A model generated the notes under the pieces. That model was given only the letters and a program-made list of their open reading frames with translations, was not told where the DNA came from and ran no database searches. Positions 27,570 through 37,300 of a stretch of DNA of 64,000 nt are shown here, one piece after another. Made by a program: the position numbers and the translations under genes. The stretch covers positions 5,737,001 to 5,801,000 of the forward strand of contig NZ_CP048878.1 in NCBI RefSeq assembly GCF_011009015.1. Reading direction: 5' to 3'. Source of the DNA: Spartinivicinus ruber. Its GTDB lineage: Bacteria; Pseudomonadota; Gammaproteobacteria; Pseudomonadales; Zooshikellaceae. How positions within the stretch are numbered: position 1 is the first letter of the stretch; every line of letters starts with the position of its first letter.

Positions 27570-28334
27570 ATGGGTAAATTCATTACTGCTGTATTAAGTT
27601 TTTTTTATGCACTTAATACAGTAGGTAATCAAGTTAAAGTTGGTTATGTTGTTCATGGCCCTCCCTTTCATGAGCTGACTAATGAAAAGCTGTCTGGCGG
27701 TTTAGTTTATGACGTTGCTCAAGCTATTGTATTAGCTGCGAATAAGCAGCCACACTTCATGAAGTTGCCTACTAATAGAGTCGATGACTTCCTCATCGCT
27801 GTAAAAATACACATGATCTGCTTTCACAATCCAATGTGGGTAAACAAACCAGAGCGGTTCCATTGGGGACCTGAGATGTTTCACCGAAAAGAATACTTCA
27901 TTATTCCTCAAGAGGTCTCAGACATAACTGACTATAGCCAGCTAAAAGGAAAAAGTATTGCAACACATCTTGGTTACGTATATAGCAACAAAGTTACTGA
28001 TCTATTTGAGCAAGGTATTAGTAAACGAGTAAATAAACAAAAAACGACAGCAATGTATAATATTTTACAGTTAAGGCGAGTTCATACTTTAATTGATAAT
28101 GAGATTTCGTTTAATTATTTAAAAAAACAAGGCGTTGCCACTGGATTACGACTAAGCTCCTTAGTTGACAAGAAATACCCTTTGCACTGTGTATTTTCTA
28201 AAGGCGCCCCTGAAATAGTACAGGAGCTTCTGAACGCCTCTCAAGAAATAATTTCAAACAACACTATGTTAACCATTATAAGCAAGTACAAGCCAACTAA
28301 AAATAATCAGCTGGGGGCTGTTAACAAACCATAG
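27570..28334 (+). CDS. Small periplasmic solute-binding-like protein
   Basis: 254 residues with a short signal peptide (MGKFITAVLSFFYALNTVGN) and an SBP_bac_3-like fold: VKVGYVVHGPPFHELTNEKLSGGLVYDVAQAIVLAANKQ, FIIPQEVSDITDYSQLKGKSIATHLGYVYSNKV, IISKY at the end. These orphan family-3 proteins are common in marine gammaproteobacteria and often lack transport partners, as here. The ligand is unknown. The Shine-Dalgarno sequence is weak. The N-terminal half of the double binding protein at 17703-19745 is a distant relative. Confidence 0.75.
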   Translation: MGKFITAVLSFFYALNTVGNQVKVGYVVHGPPFHELTNEKLSGGLVYDVAQAIVLAANKQPHFMKLPTNRVDDFLIAVKIHMICFHNPMWVNKPERFHWGPEMFHRKEYFIIPQEVSDITDYSQLKGKSIATHLGYVYSNKVTDLFEQGISKRVNKQKTTAMYNILQLRRVHTLIDNEISFNYLKKQGVATGLRLSSLVDKKYPLHCVFSKGAPEIVQELLNASQEIISNNTMLTIISKYKPTKNNQLGAVNKP

Positions 28335-28386
28335 GACTTATGTAGTTTTTTCTTGTTGGTTTTCCAATATTACCACTCAAAATAGA

Positions 28387-28947
28387 TCATTTATTATGCG
28401 CTTCTCGCATTATATTACAAAATAATGCCCCTTGTTCAATAGCATCATCCAGTGCTACATGAGTATGTGGAAGTTTATCGAACCAGCGCTTTGGCATATT
28501 TTTTTTTGCTGACTCTCGGTAGTTGGTTTTTAGTACGGCCATTGCATAAGTTTTTATATCAAGCCCTGAATGGGAAAATGGACTTTCTCCAGCAAAGTAG
28601 ATTAAATACCAATAAATAAACATAAAGTCATAGGTAGCAGGATAACCAACAAATACAGGTTTACCTGGTAATGATTTTAGCCATGTCACATAGTCCTTCA
28701 TTGCCACTTCTGGGGGCTGACAATTTTCTCGGCAAGCTTGCCAGGCCTCTTGGTTTTTATCCCACCAAGCTTGGGTTTCTGGATGAGCATTAGCCCCAGG
28801 CAATGTTTCTAAATTGGCTGAAAAAGTTTTGATCAGTTTCTTTTCTGCCGTATAGGCTGCTGATGCAAAACTTAGCATAGAGTGAGGACCAGGAATTGGA
28901 CCATCTGCCTCAATGTCAGTACTTACATATATTTCAGGTTTAGTCAT
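28387..28947 (-). CDS. DEDDh-type 3'-5' exonuclease family protein
   Basis: 186 residues of the DnaQ/RNase T exonuclease fold. Exo I is [13 protein letters not shown] (D11, E13), Exo II is [16 protein letters not shown] (Asp near 109), and Exo III is [18 protein letters not shown] (His and Asp near 164-169). All five expected acidic/His residues are visible. The TWP-less N-terminus and the WWDKNQEAW segment match a group of stand-alone exonucleases of uncertain substrate. Start preceded by AAAAAGGC about nine bases upstream. It directly follows, on the same strand, the wreck of an endonuclease V gene. Confidence 0.8.
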   Translation of the reverse strand: MTKPEIYVSTDIEADGPIPGPHSMLSFASAAYTAEKKLIKTFSANLETLPGANAHPETQAWWDKNQEAWQACRENCQPPEVAMKDYVTWLKSLPGKPVFVGYPATYDFMFIYWYLIYFAGESPFSHSGLDIKTYAMAVLKTNYRESAKKNMPKRWFDKLPHTHVALDDAIEQGALFCNIMREAHNK

Positions 28948-28978
28948 GATTAGCCTTTTTCATGAATCTATTTACTAA

Positions 28979-29188
28979 TTAGTCTGCTTGCCTAGTGGTT
29001 TCTTTTAGTACAACAACAGCAGCAAAAAGCTTATCACTATACTGGTCATAAACAACATCAATCCCAACAACATAATGAATTTTACTAAACTTATCTTCTT
29101 TTATTACCTTACCTGCTAACTGATATTGCTCCTATAAAGCGGCAGATTCAGTTAAATTCCAAGGGTGAGGTTTTATTACTGGCTTCAT
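28979..29188 (-). pseudogene. nfi: Endonuclease V (nfi) fragment, broken by stop and truncation
   Basis: Reading from the ATG at 29188, 70 codons are in frame with one internal TAG. They give MKPVIKPHPWNLTESAAL, then stop, then EQYQLAGKVIKED...HYVVGIDVVYDQ...AAVVVLKETT. This matches the N-terminal third of deoxyribonuclease V, including the GxDVxY segment with the first catalytic Asp. The TAG stands where a Gln (CAG) is expected. The remaining ~150 residues are absent; a TAA ends the frame at 28979 and the exonuclease gene follows. The gene is dead in this strain. Confidence 0.7.
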
Positions 29189-29289
29189 TAAGTTATCAGT
29201 GATTAGACTATATCAAAGCGAAGAGTATATACACTAACTATACTGTCTAGAATACCAAGCTTAAGCACCACATAGGGAGAACAAATACT

Positions 29290-29883
29290 ATGTCTATCTC
29301 CGCAATCGTCATCCTCGCTATCTTAATTGGCGCAGTTTTATATGTAATCAGCATCTACAATAATTTGGTGAAAAAACGAAATACTTTCAAAAATGCCTTT
29401 GCCCAAATCGAAGTGCAACTAAAAAGACGACATGACCTGATCCCAAACTTAGTCGAGACAGCCAAAGGCTACTTGAAACACGAACAAGAAACCTTAGAGA
29501 AAGTTATTAATGCCAGAAATGCAGCAGCGAATTTATTGCAGGATCTGGCACAGCATCTAACACCAGATGATGTCAGAAAATTTAGCCAAGCTGAGCAGTC
29601 CTTAACAGGTGCACTTGGGCAGCTTAACGTTGTGATGGAAAACTACCCTGACCTGAAAGCAAGCCAAAACATGATGCAGCTCTCAGAGGAGTTAACCAGT
29701 ACAGAAAATAAAGTAGCTAGAGCAAGACAGTTTTATAATGATGCAGTCACGGACTATAACAATTTTCGACAATCATTCCCCCCTAACGTACTTGCCAATA
29801 TGTTTGGTCATACCCAAGATATTGGGCTGCTTGAGTTTGAAGATTCAGCCCAAATTCAACAAGTACCCAAGGTATCTTTTTAG
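29290..29883 (+). CDS. lemA: LemA family membrane protein
   Basis: 197 residues: one N-terminal membrane span (ISAIVILAILIGAVLYVISIYNNLV, 2-26), then the helical LemA domain with RNTFKNAFAQIEVQLKRRHDLIPNLVETAKGYLKHEQETLEKVINAR and YNNFRQSFPPNVLANMFG near the C-terminus. GGGAGA upstream gives a clear start. It is followed 40 bases later by an M48 protease gene, a frequent pairing in proteobacteria. The LemA function is not established; the partnership suggests membrane-protein quality control. Confidence 0.93.
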   Translation: MSISAIVILAILIGAVLYVISIYNNLVKKRNTFKNAFAQIEVQLKRRHDLIPNLVETAKGYLKHEQETLEKVINARNAAANLLQDLAQHLTPDDVRKFSQAEQSLTGALGQLNVVMENYPDLKASQNMMQLSEELTSTENKVARARQFYNDAVTDYNNFRQSFPPNVLANMFGHTQDIGLLEFEDSAQIQQVPKVSF

Positions 29884-29923
29884 TTTTTCACTTAAAAGGT
29901 AAATAAGCCTATTAAATAGTTTT

Positions 29924-31882
29924 ATGAATTTCTTTGAATGGCAAAGTACAGCCAAGAGAAAAACAAAAATCCTGGTACTATTACTTATAGTAAGTGTTAT
30001 TGGTATTAGTCTGATACTTTACTTTCCTCTGTTATTTTTTTTCTACTATTTTCAAAGTGGTGCTATTCCTTCCACAGAAAAAGCTTATCTACAAATTGAC
30101 TGGATGAATTTACCTTTCTTTTTTGCTTGTTTAGCAGGTGTTGCATTTGCTGTATTATGTGGCAGCCTATTCAAAACGTATAAATTATCCTCTGGAGGCT
30201 ATACCGTTGCATCAACATTGGGTGGCAGAAAGGTTAATGTTAATACCACCAACTTCTATGAAAAGCGTCTATTAAATGTTGTCGAAGAGATGGCTATTGC
30301 ATCAGGCACAACTGTTCCTGATGTCTATATTTTAAATTCTGAACTAGCTATTAATGCCTTTGCTGCTGGCTTTCAGCTAGAAGATGCCGTTATAGGTGTT
30401 ACTCGTGGTTGCAGTGAAAGATTAACCCGTGATGAATTGGAAGGCGTTATTGCTCATGAATTCAGTCATATTATTCATGGCGACATGCGAATTAATATCA
30501 GGTTAATTGGCATTGTATTCGGTATCACCATGATTGCCCATTTAGGTGAAATTATCTTACGAGGCGGCCATAGTGGACGAAGCAGAGAAAGTAGAACTTT
30601 TCTACTTGGGCTCGCTTTTGTAATTGCAGGCTCTATTGGTACCTTTTTTGCGAGCTGGATACGATCAACGATCAGCCGAACTCGCGAATATTTAGCAGAT
30701 GCCTCTGCACTGCAATACACCCGCAATCCAGATGGCATCAGTAATGCGCTAAAACGAATAGGCGGAGCCTCCGTAGGCACTAACCTGGAATCGGCTAATG
30801 CCAGTGAAGTAAGTCATATGATGTTTGGCAGCAGTTCATCTGGTTTTTTTGCCAGTTTGTTTGCTTCTCATCCACCATTAGAAAAACGTATTAAAAAGCT
30901 GCAACCTGGTTGGGATGGTAGGTTTTTACCTCCATTAAATATAGCTGAAATCGAAGAGAAACCTGAACAAACAGCTGCTCCCCAAGAGCAAATAAATATT
31001 AGCGCAGCAACAATGGGTTTTAGTTCTTCTGTCGCTGCAGTGACTCATCATCAATTAGCACAAGTAGTTAACCATATAGGCCAGCCAGAGCCGGAGCATA
31101 TTCAGTATGCTCAACAGTTACTAAAAGCCTTGCCTGTTACTATTACTCAAGGGCTTCATTCACCTTCTGATGCACCGTTGTATATTATGGCCCTGGTTTT
31201 TGCTAAGGAAGAAAGCCTGCAGTTACAACAATTACAGTTACTTTCTCAATATTATCCAAATACCAATACAGCAGTAAAAGTAGAACAATTTGCCAACCAA
31301 ATAAAAATAGCAGCCATTCCAGATCCATTAGCATTAGTTGAATTAGCTATTCCAGCCTTAAAACAAGGTAATTTAGAACAACGTACTAAATTAGAAAAAA
31401 GCCTACTTGCTATTATTCAAGTAGATAAGAAAATTACTTTATTTGAATGGGCGGTTGCTGCAATTATAAAACATTATTTTAATAAGTGGGCAGAAACTCA
31501 TCGTGCAGGTAAGTTATTTAAAGAAATAAAACAGTTTAATAGTTTGACCTATGAAATTCCTCAAATAATTGGAATTATTTGCCGTGTCTCTGGTATGAAT
31601 GCCGAACAACAACAGCACTGTTTCGCAACCACCATGCTGAAACTAGGTATAGACCAAGATCAGTTACCCTCTCAACTTTCCTTCCAAAGACTCTACAAAG
31701 CACTAGAATGCTGCTCAAGACTAACACCAGGACTTAAGCAACAATTCATTAATATTTGCTGCTATTGCATTGAGTTCAATCAGAAGGTCACTCTAAAAGA
31801 GGTACAAATTTTAAGGGCAATTGCCATTTTAATAGGTTGCCCTATCCCTCCTATCGTCAGTACATCATTAGAAAACCACTAA
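29924..31882 (+). CDS. M48-family membrane metalloprotease with C-terminal helical domain
   Basis: 652 residues. Two N-terminal membrane spans (about 16-41 and 60-82), the zinc motif HEFSHIIHGD (His178, Glu179, His182), further spans at ~190-240, and TREYLADASALQYTRNPDGISNAL with the third zinc ligand. HPPLEKRIKKLQP closes the HtpX-like protease unit near residue 325. The last ~320 residues are soluble and helical, with LAIIQVDKKITLFEWAVAAIIKHYF resembling TerB-like segments found in larger M48 proteins. Acts at the inner membrane, probably with LemA. It is roughly twice the length of E. coli HtpX. Confidence 0.9.
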   Translation: MNFFEWQSTAKRKTKILVLLLIVSVIGISLILYFPLLFFFYYFQSGAIPSTEKAYLQIDWMNLPFFFACLAGVAFAVLCGSLFKTYKLSSGGYTVASTLGGRKVNVNTTNFYEKRLLNVVEEMAIASGTTVPDVYILNSELAINAFAAGFQLEDAVIGVTRGCSERLTRDELEGVIAHEFSHIIHGDMRINIRLIGIVFGITMIAHLGEIILRGGHSGRSRESRTFLLGLAFVIAGSIGTFFASWIRSTISRTREYLADASALQYTRNPDGISNALKRIGGASVGTNLESANASEVSHMMFGSSSSGFFASLFASHPPLEKRIKKLQPGWDGRFLPPLNIAEIEEKPEQTAAPQEQINISAATMGFSSSVAAVTHHQLAQVVNHIGQPEPEHIQYAQQLLKALPVTITQGLHSPSDAPLYIMALVFAKEESLQLQQLQLLSQYYPNTNTAVKVEQFANQIKIAAIPDPLALVELAIPALKQGNLEQRTKLEKSLLAIIQVDKKITLFEWAVAAIIKHYFNKWAETHRAGKLFKEIKQFNSLTYEIPQIIGIICRVSGMNAEQQQHCFATTMLKLGIDQDQLPSQLSFQRLYKALECCSRLTPGLKQQFINICCYCIEFNQKVTLKEVQILRAIAILIGCPIPPIVSTSLENH

Positions 31883-32307
31883 AAACTCATTTTTTAGTAA
31901 TACTCATTGAGAGTGTCTATCAACCCTTGGTTATATTGTAAGTTCATCCTTCCACACAACTATACTCTTCACAAATGATTTCTAGGCTTTGTTGCCATCA
32001 CTAAGCATCATGGATGGTGTGAATGCAGTTTATGCAGGAGCAACAACGAGTATCACTATAGTCAGAACCCTTTGCTATGAGTATACCGCTTTATTTTTAC
32101 CCCTAAAAACGAATTGTGATGGGTATATATTATTTCGCTTCAAACGACTCCCTACCATGCTAGCTAGGAATATTAAATAATTCTCTGCCAATATAATGTT
32201 TATCTATTTTTCTTAGTATGTGACTATAAAAATGTAATCTTTATTTACTAAGATTGCCAGGCATTTTAAATAGACCTAAATAAAATAAAAATAGTAAGGG
32301 ATTATTA
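31883..32307. other. Intergenic region before the transglutaminase-like gene
   Basis: 425 bp, AT-rich, with no convincing gene, terminator or repeat copy. The last ~60 bases are suitable for the promoter of the gene at 32308 (AAGGG nine bases before its ATG). Confidence 0.4.
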
Positions 32308-34185
32308 ATGATTAACAAACCGCTACCTCTGGCAGCTTTGACATTAGCGATGTGCTCTACCTGGTCATTTGCAGGAGTAAATGAAGAAATAAAAGCTTAT
32401 ATGGATCAATTTCATCAAGATCCTGCAGCCGTCATGGATAAACTCCCACCTAAAATGGGGCATGCCACCACATTATTTTCTGATACAGCTATCAATAACA
32501 GAGATTACATTCAATATAAAGATCAAACTCGACAAAAAATTATTAGTGGAGATAATGCTAATTTAGATATCCCAAGAGCACCAATAAATTATAACAATGA
32601 CAACCCTGCACGATTAGTTGACTTAGGTAATAATGTTATTAGTAACTTATATACTCTTGATAACAAAGCTCCTAAACAACGCGCACTAGATGTACAACCT
32701 TGGTCAGATACTTACTGGCCACTTTATTCTGGTGCAGCGGCCTGGCGTTATGCCGATAGTGACTTATGGAATTCATCACCAACTAACTGGAAAGATTACT
32801 GGAATTTCAGCCATGTAACTAAGCCCACTTCATCTTATTACGGGCAATCACGGGATAATTTATCCCCTGCTGAAAAATATGACCTGTTAATGGGTGATTC
32901 CAATCACACTTTAACAACAAATGCTTGGAATAGTGGTAAAGGCTACTATGAACGTAGTGGAAAAGTAGAGCGCTGGATGGGTTTATGTCATGGCTGGGCT
33001 CCTGCAGCTTACATGCTACCTCGACCAATAAAAACTTTAAGTGTTAAAGATGCTAATGGAGAAAACCTTACTTTTTATCCATCTGATATCAAAGCATTAG
33101 CTACCTTACTATGGGCTAATGCCAGGTTTGATACCCGTTTTATCGGTAGCCGCTGTAATATAAAAAATCCTCAGCGGGATAGTAATGGCCGAATAACTAA
33201 TAATGTGTGCTTTGATACTAACCCAGGTACTTGGCATATTTCAGTGGTTAACCAAATAGGCATCTCTGGCCGTAGTTTAATTATGGATGCTACTTATGAC
33301 TATCAGGTTTGGAACCAACCTCTTCAGTCCTATAAAGTCACTTATTTTAACCCTCAGACCAACGCTACTTATACTTCAGCTAAAGCAGCCACTATTCCAT
33401 TATCTAGCTATACCAAAGATAAATTTAGGAATTACCGTGGCAATCAATCTAGTCATGTTGTTGGAGTAAGAATGGATGTGTCTTATGTTGTAGAAACCAA
33501 CCCTTCTCATCGTCGTACCGATAGTCCTCAATATGATGGCATTACCAAAGTCAGTTATTACTATGACTTAGAATTAAATAACAAAGGTAAAATCTTAGGT
33601 GGAGAGTGGTATAGTAATCGCCATCCTGACTTCTTATGGACACCAACACCTAATGCTATGGCGCAATCCTGGCAGGATGGTTCTGGTAAATGGAGTTCAG
33701 GCCAATCCGTCCCAGCAAACTGGAAAAATAAAGCTAAACAAGCATCTGGTTATGGCCAACCCCTAACATCAGTAGTAAACGAATTATTTGCTCGAGCCTC
33801 GGGGGATAGTAATACACCGAGTAACACATGGCGGCAAATAGTGTCTAACGATGGCTATTGTTTAGACGTAGCTGATAGTGGTACAACCGATGGCAACTTG
33901 ATTCTTGCCTGGGATTGTAATTCAGGAAATAACCAAAAATGGTGGCAAGACCGTTATGGTCGTCTACGCCCTGCCCATGCAACCAATATGTGTGCAACAG
34001 CAAAAATAAACGAAGGTGGTAAATTAGTGATCGAACGTTGTAATAATAGTCGAGCCCAACGTTGGCAGTGGAATGGCAACTATCTACGGAATTTAGCCAA
34101 CTACGATTTATCACTCACTTACAATCCAGATAGTTTGCAAGTGATGATTACACCAGATCACGATATGACTTGGTCTTGGCGATAG
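32308..34185 (+). CDS. Secreted transglutaminase-elicitor (GP42-like) protein with ricin-B lectin tail
   Basis: 625 residues with a signal peptide (1-22, MCSTWSFAG). The central domain (~60-470) resembles the transglutaminase elicitor family first known from Phytophthora GP42. WMGLCHGWAPAAYMLPRP carries the presumed catalytic Cys227, TWHIS gives His310, and LIMDATYDYQ gives Asp327/Asp331. VWNQPLQSYKVTY (334-346) corresponds to the GP42 Pep-13 element VWNQPVRGFKVYE. The C-terminal ~115 residues are a ricin-type beta-trefoil lectin with NQKWW and AQRWQW as QxW repeats. Expected to cross-link proteins outside the cell after binding glycans; the target is unknown. Start supported by AAGGG. It is convergent with the giant PKS-NRPS gene. 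Homologues in marine vibrios are known, so horizontal spread is plausible. Confidence 0.82.
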   Translation: MINKPLPLAALTLAMCSTWSFAGVNEEIKAYMDQFHQDPAAVMDKLPPKMGHATTLFSDTAINNRDYIQYKDQTRQKIISGDNANLDIPRAPINYNNDNPARLVDLGNNVISNLYTLDNKAPKQRALDVQPWSDTYWPLYSGAAAWRYADSDLWNSSPTNWKDYWNFSHVTKPTSSYYGQSRDNLSPAEKYDLLMGDSNHTLTTNAWNSGKGYYERSGKVERWMGLCHGWAPAAYMLPRPIKTLSVKDANGENLTFYPSDIKALATLLWANARFDTRFIGSRCNIKNPQRDSNGRITNNVCFDTNPGTWHISVVNQIGISGRSLIMDATYDYQVWNQPLQSYKVTYFNPQTNATYTSAKAATIPLSSYTKDKFRNYRGNQSSHVVGVRMDVSYVVETNPSHRRTDSPQYDGITKVSYYYDLELNNKGKILGGEWYSNRHPDFLWTPTPNAMAQSWQDGSGKWSSGQSVPANWKNKAKQASGYGQPLTSVVNELFARASGDSNTPSNTWRQIVSNDGYCLDVADSGTTDGNLILAWDCNSGNNQKWWQDRYGRLRPAHATNMCATAKINEGGKLVIERCNNSRAQRWQWNGNYLRNLANYDLSLTYNPDSLQVMITPDHDMTWSWR

Positions 34186-34266
34186 TTTTTCAATATTTTT
34201 AGCTCCACAAAAGGTTGTTGAAAATAAATCCAGTGTTCGATATGGAATAACAGACTATTCTTCGCC

Positions 34267-34300
34267 GCTCTTGAAGGGCCTTCCGTGGCCCTTCAAGAGC
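34267..34300. terminator. Perfect 14-bp hairpin between convergent genes
   Basis: GCTCTTGAAGGGCC (34267-34280), loop TTCCGT, GGCCCTTCAAGAGC (34287-34300). It sits between the stops of the transglutaminase-like gene and the PKS-NRPS gene and is symmetrical, so it may end transcription from both sides. There is no T run on either side, so intrinsic termination is likely but not textbook. Confidence 0.6.
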
Positions 34301-34345
34301 TAAAAAGACATCTTAAAGTTACAGGGTTAGATTAAGCTTCTACAT

Positions 34346-37300
34346 CTACACATAAGACTGAATTACATCTGCTATTTCTTCAATATAGGGCGGATAATTC
34401 ATGGTAATGTGATTCCCTCCACTGGTCTGAGAATAGTAAAACCGATTGATTAGCTTCTCCCATGCATGATGGGCCCCATCAGGGAAGCCGGCCTTTCTCT
34501 CCTTGTGGCCAACATAATAAACTTCTCCAGCATATGTCGTTGGCTGATATATATACAATCCTTCACTCTGAGATAACCAAGAGTCAATTAACTTCTGAGT
34601 TATATCCATCACGAATGAACTCTCTCTACCTGAAGATGCAAACAAGCCTGCGATATAATCTAGTTTACTTTCTAATTTTGATAGCTTTTCCAAAATTGAT
34701 AGTTCAATTTTGACCTGATCCCCGAACAAGTAATTTAATACATGATCTGGTGTCTTATTTAGCTCCGGAAAATAACCAGGATGTGGTGTATCAATCATTA
34801 AAATCGGATACATCTTCCTCCCCATGCTTAACCTTTGCTGACCAATTTCATATGCTATTAGACCTCCTAAGGAACTACCACCTAAATAATATTCTTTTCC
34901 TTTGCTGTGCCTGTCTATTTCTCTAAGATAGCTCGTTGCCATCTCTTCTACTGTATAACTAGCTTTTTTAACAGAACCTCGTCTTGATCGAATGCCATAT
35001 ACCTCAAAGCTTTCTCTTAAAGCATCTGCTAATGGCCTATAAAAATAAACCTCCCCGCCTATTGGATGGATTAAGTACAATATTTTATCTGCTTCTTTCT
35101 GACTCAATGGCACAATCAGTTCTTCCTTCTCTTGATTAACATCTATTGAGTCAGGAAATACGCTTTTTTGATGATCAAGATAAGTAGAGGTATCAACTGG
35201 TTTCATTTGATATACAGCATTTAAGAACGCTTGAAAACTAGGGGTCGTTGCTAACTGATGAGTAGGGACTTCTATATTTAAAGTTTGGTTTACTTCTGCA
35301 ATTAAGCTCACTGCCATTAGAGAGTCTCCTCCTAATGTAAAGAAGTCTTTATCCATTAAGTCATTTAAATTTAAATTAAAACGGGTGCTCCAAATGCTAG
35401 AAACAATCTGTTCCACTTGTTCCAGACTGAGCGCTTTGTTTTTCAATTTTTTGTGGTGTACTTTCTGAATATTTTCCTTTCGAATCGACCTCGTTTCACC
35501 TGTTATTTCTGTTACTGGCTTTTCAACCCAGCACCTCTTTTTAACAAAAGGATAGACAGGAAGGCCAGTTAACCGAACACGTTGCTCTCTTTTATAAATC
35601 TGCCCTAAATTAACGTTATACCCTTTTTCCCAAACCAACCCCAAACTCTCTTGAAACTGCTTTTCATCTAGGCTTGGGTCTAAATGATGGCCAGTGCTTG
35701 ATAAGATTAAATCTTTAGCTCCTATTCCTGGGTGTAATGACGTTAAACTTCTTAGCACCTGACCTGGACCTACCTCAATAAACAAGCCATTAAGCTTTTC
35801 TTCACGAAGTTGATTCAGTAAAGTTGACACCCCTTCATGATATCGAACAGGGTTCCTTAGGTGATTGGCCCAATATTTAGGATCACAAGCTTGAGACTTT
35901 GTAATCCAGTCGCCAGTAACATTTGAAATATAGGGTACCTTAGGAACATCCAGGCTATGATTCGCGATAGTCGATTGGAACTCATCCAAAATGGGTTCCA
36001 TCATCGATGAATGAAATGCATGTGACGTATGCAAAGTTACAACCCGGATCTTGTGCCAGTCACAGTATTCTTTTAATCTATTTATCGACTCAGTCTCTCC
36101 GGACACTACTGTTTTATTAGGATGATTCAATACCGCAATATCTAAACTTCTGCTTTCTTCACTGAAGAAAACCTTACTAAGCAACGTTTTTGTTGCCACT
36201 TCACTTAGTTCCATCGATAGCATTTTCCCACCAGGTAAAGACTGCATCAAAGCACCTCTATGGCTGACAATCTCTAAAGCAGATTCCAAGGAGAAAACAC
36301 CCGCTAAACATGCCGCCACGTATTCTCCAACACTATGCCCAACCATCAAGTCTGGCGTAATTCCATAAGATTCCCAAAGCTTAGCCAAACTATACTCAAT
36401 ACAAAAAAGGGCTGGTTGACTCATCCTGGTCTGATTAATCGCGCTGGTGCTTTCCTCTTTAGATAAGCCACTATGAGGATAAATAACAGATGCTAGATCT
36501 AAGCCTTGTTGTGACTTAAGAATAGAAAAGCAGTGGTCTAGTGTTTTTTGAAATTCTGGTTCTTGCGTATAAAAATACTGTGCCATATCGACATACTGAG
36601 AGCCTTGACCTGAGAACAGGAAAATAACTTTCGATTGACAGGGCTCTTTATACACGCTGTTCTGAATCTGAGCAGCTTTTAATTTATCCTGTAACTCACT
36701 CAAATCTTTTGCCTGGATAGTTTTACGATAGGTCATACTTCTTCGTCCTACTTGCAAACTAAAAGCAAGGTCTGCGATCTCAAATGTCGGTTGACTGGAG
36801 AGATAGGTTTCGTATGAAGCAATTTGTGAAATCAAAGAAGTAGGGCTTTTGGCTGAAAACGGAAACAAGTGATAACGTCGTTGGCTAATCGAAGACTTTT
36901 TGTTGTGCTCCGGTGCTTCTTCTAAAATTAAATGAACGTTGTTTCCTCCAATTCCTGTGCTATTTACAGACGCTCTTCTTGGTGTATTAAAAGCATTTTC
37001 CCAATATTTAAACTGAGTATTAACATAAAAAGGCGTTTCATCAAAACCAATTTTTGGATTGGGAGTTTGATAATGTAAGGTAGGTACAAGCGATTGATGC
37101 TTTAAACATAAAGCAGTTTTAATAATCGAAACCACCCCAGCAGCAGAATCCGTATGACCTAAGTTAGATTTTACTGAACCTATAGCACAAGAAGAAGGCT
37201 GTAAGTCCTGTTTAGCCATCCCTTGAAAAGCAGCATTTAGCGCTCTTACTTCTAATGGGTCTCCTAAGTTTGTTCCTGTCCCATGTGCTTCAACATAGCC

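Noticed and set aside
31989..32180. 63-codon reading frame before the transglutaminase-like gene
   Set aside because: No binding site and no recognisable protein features.
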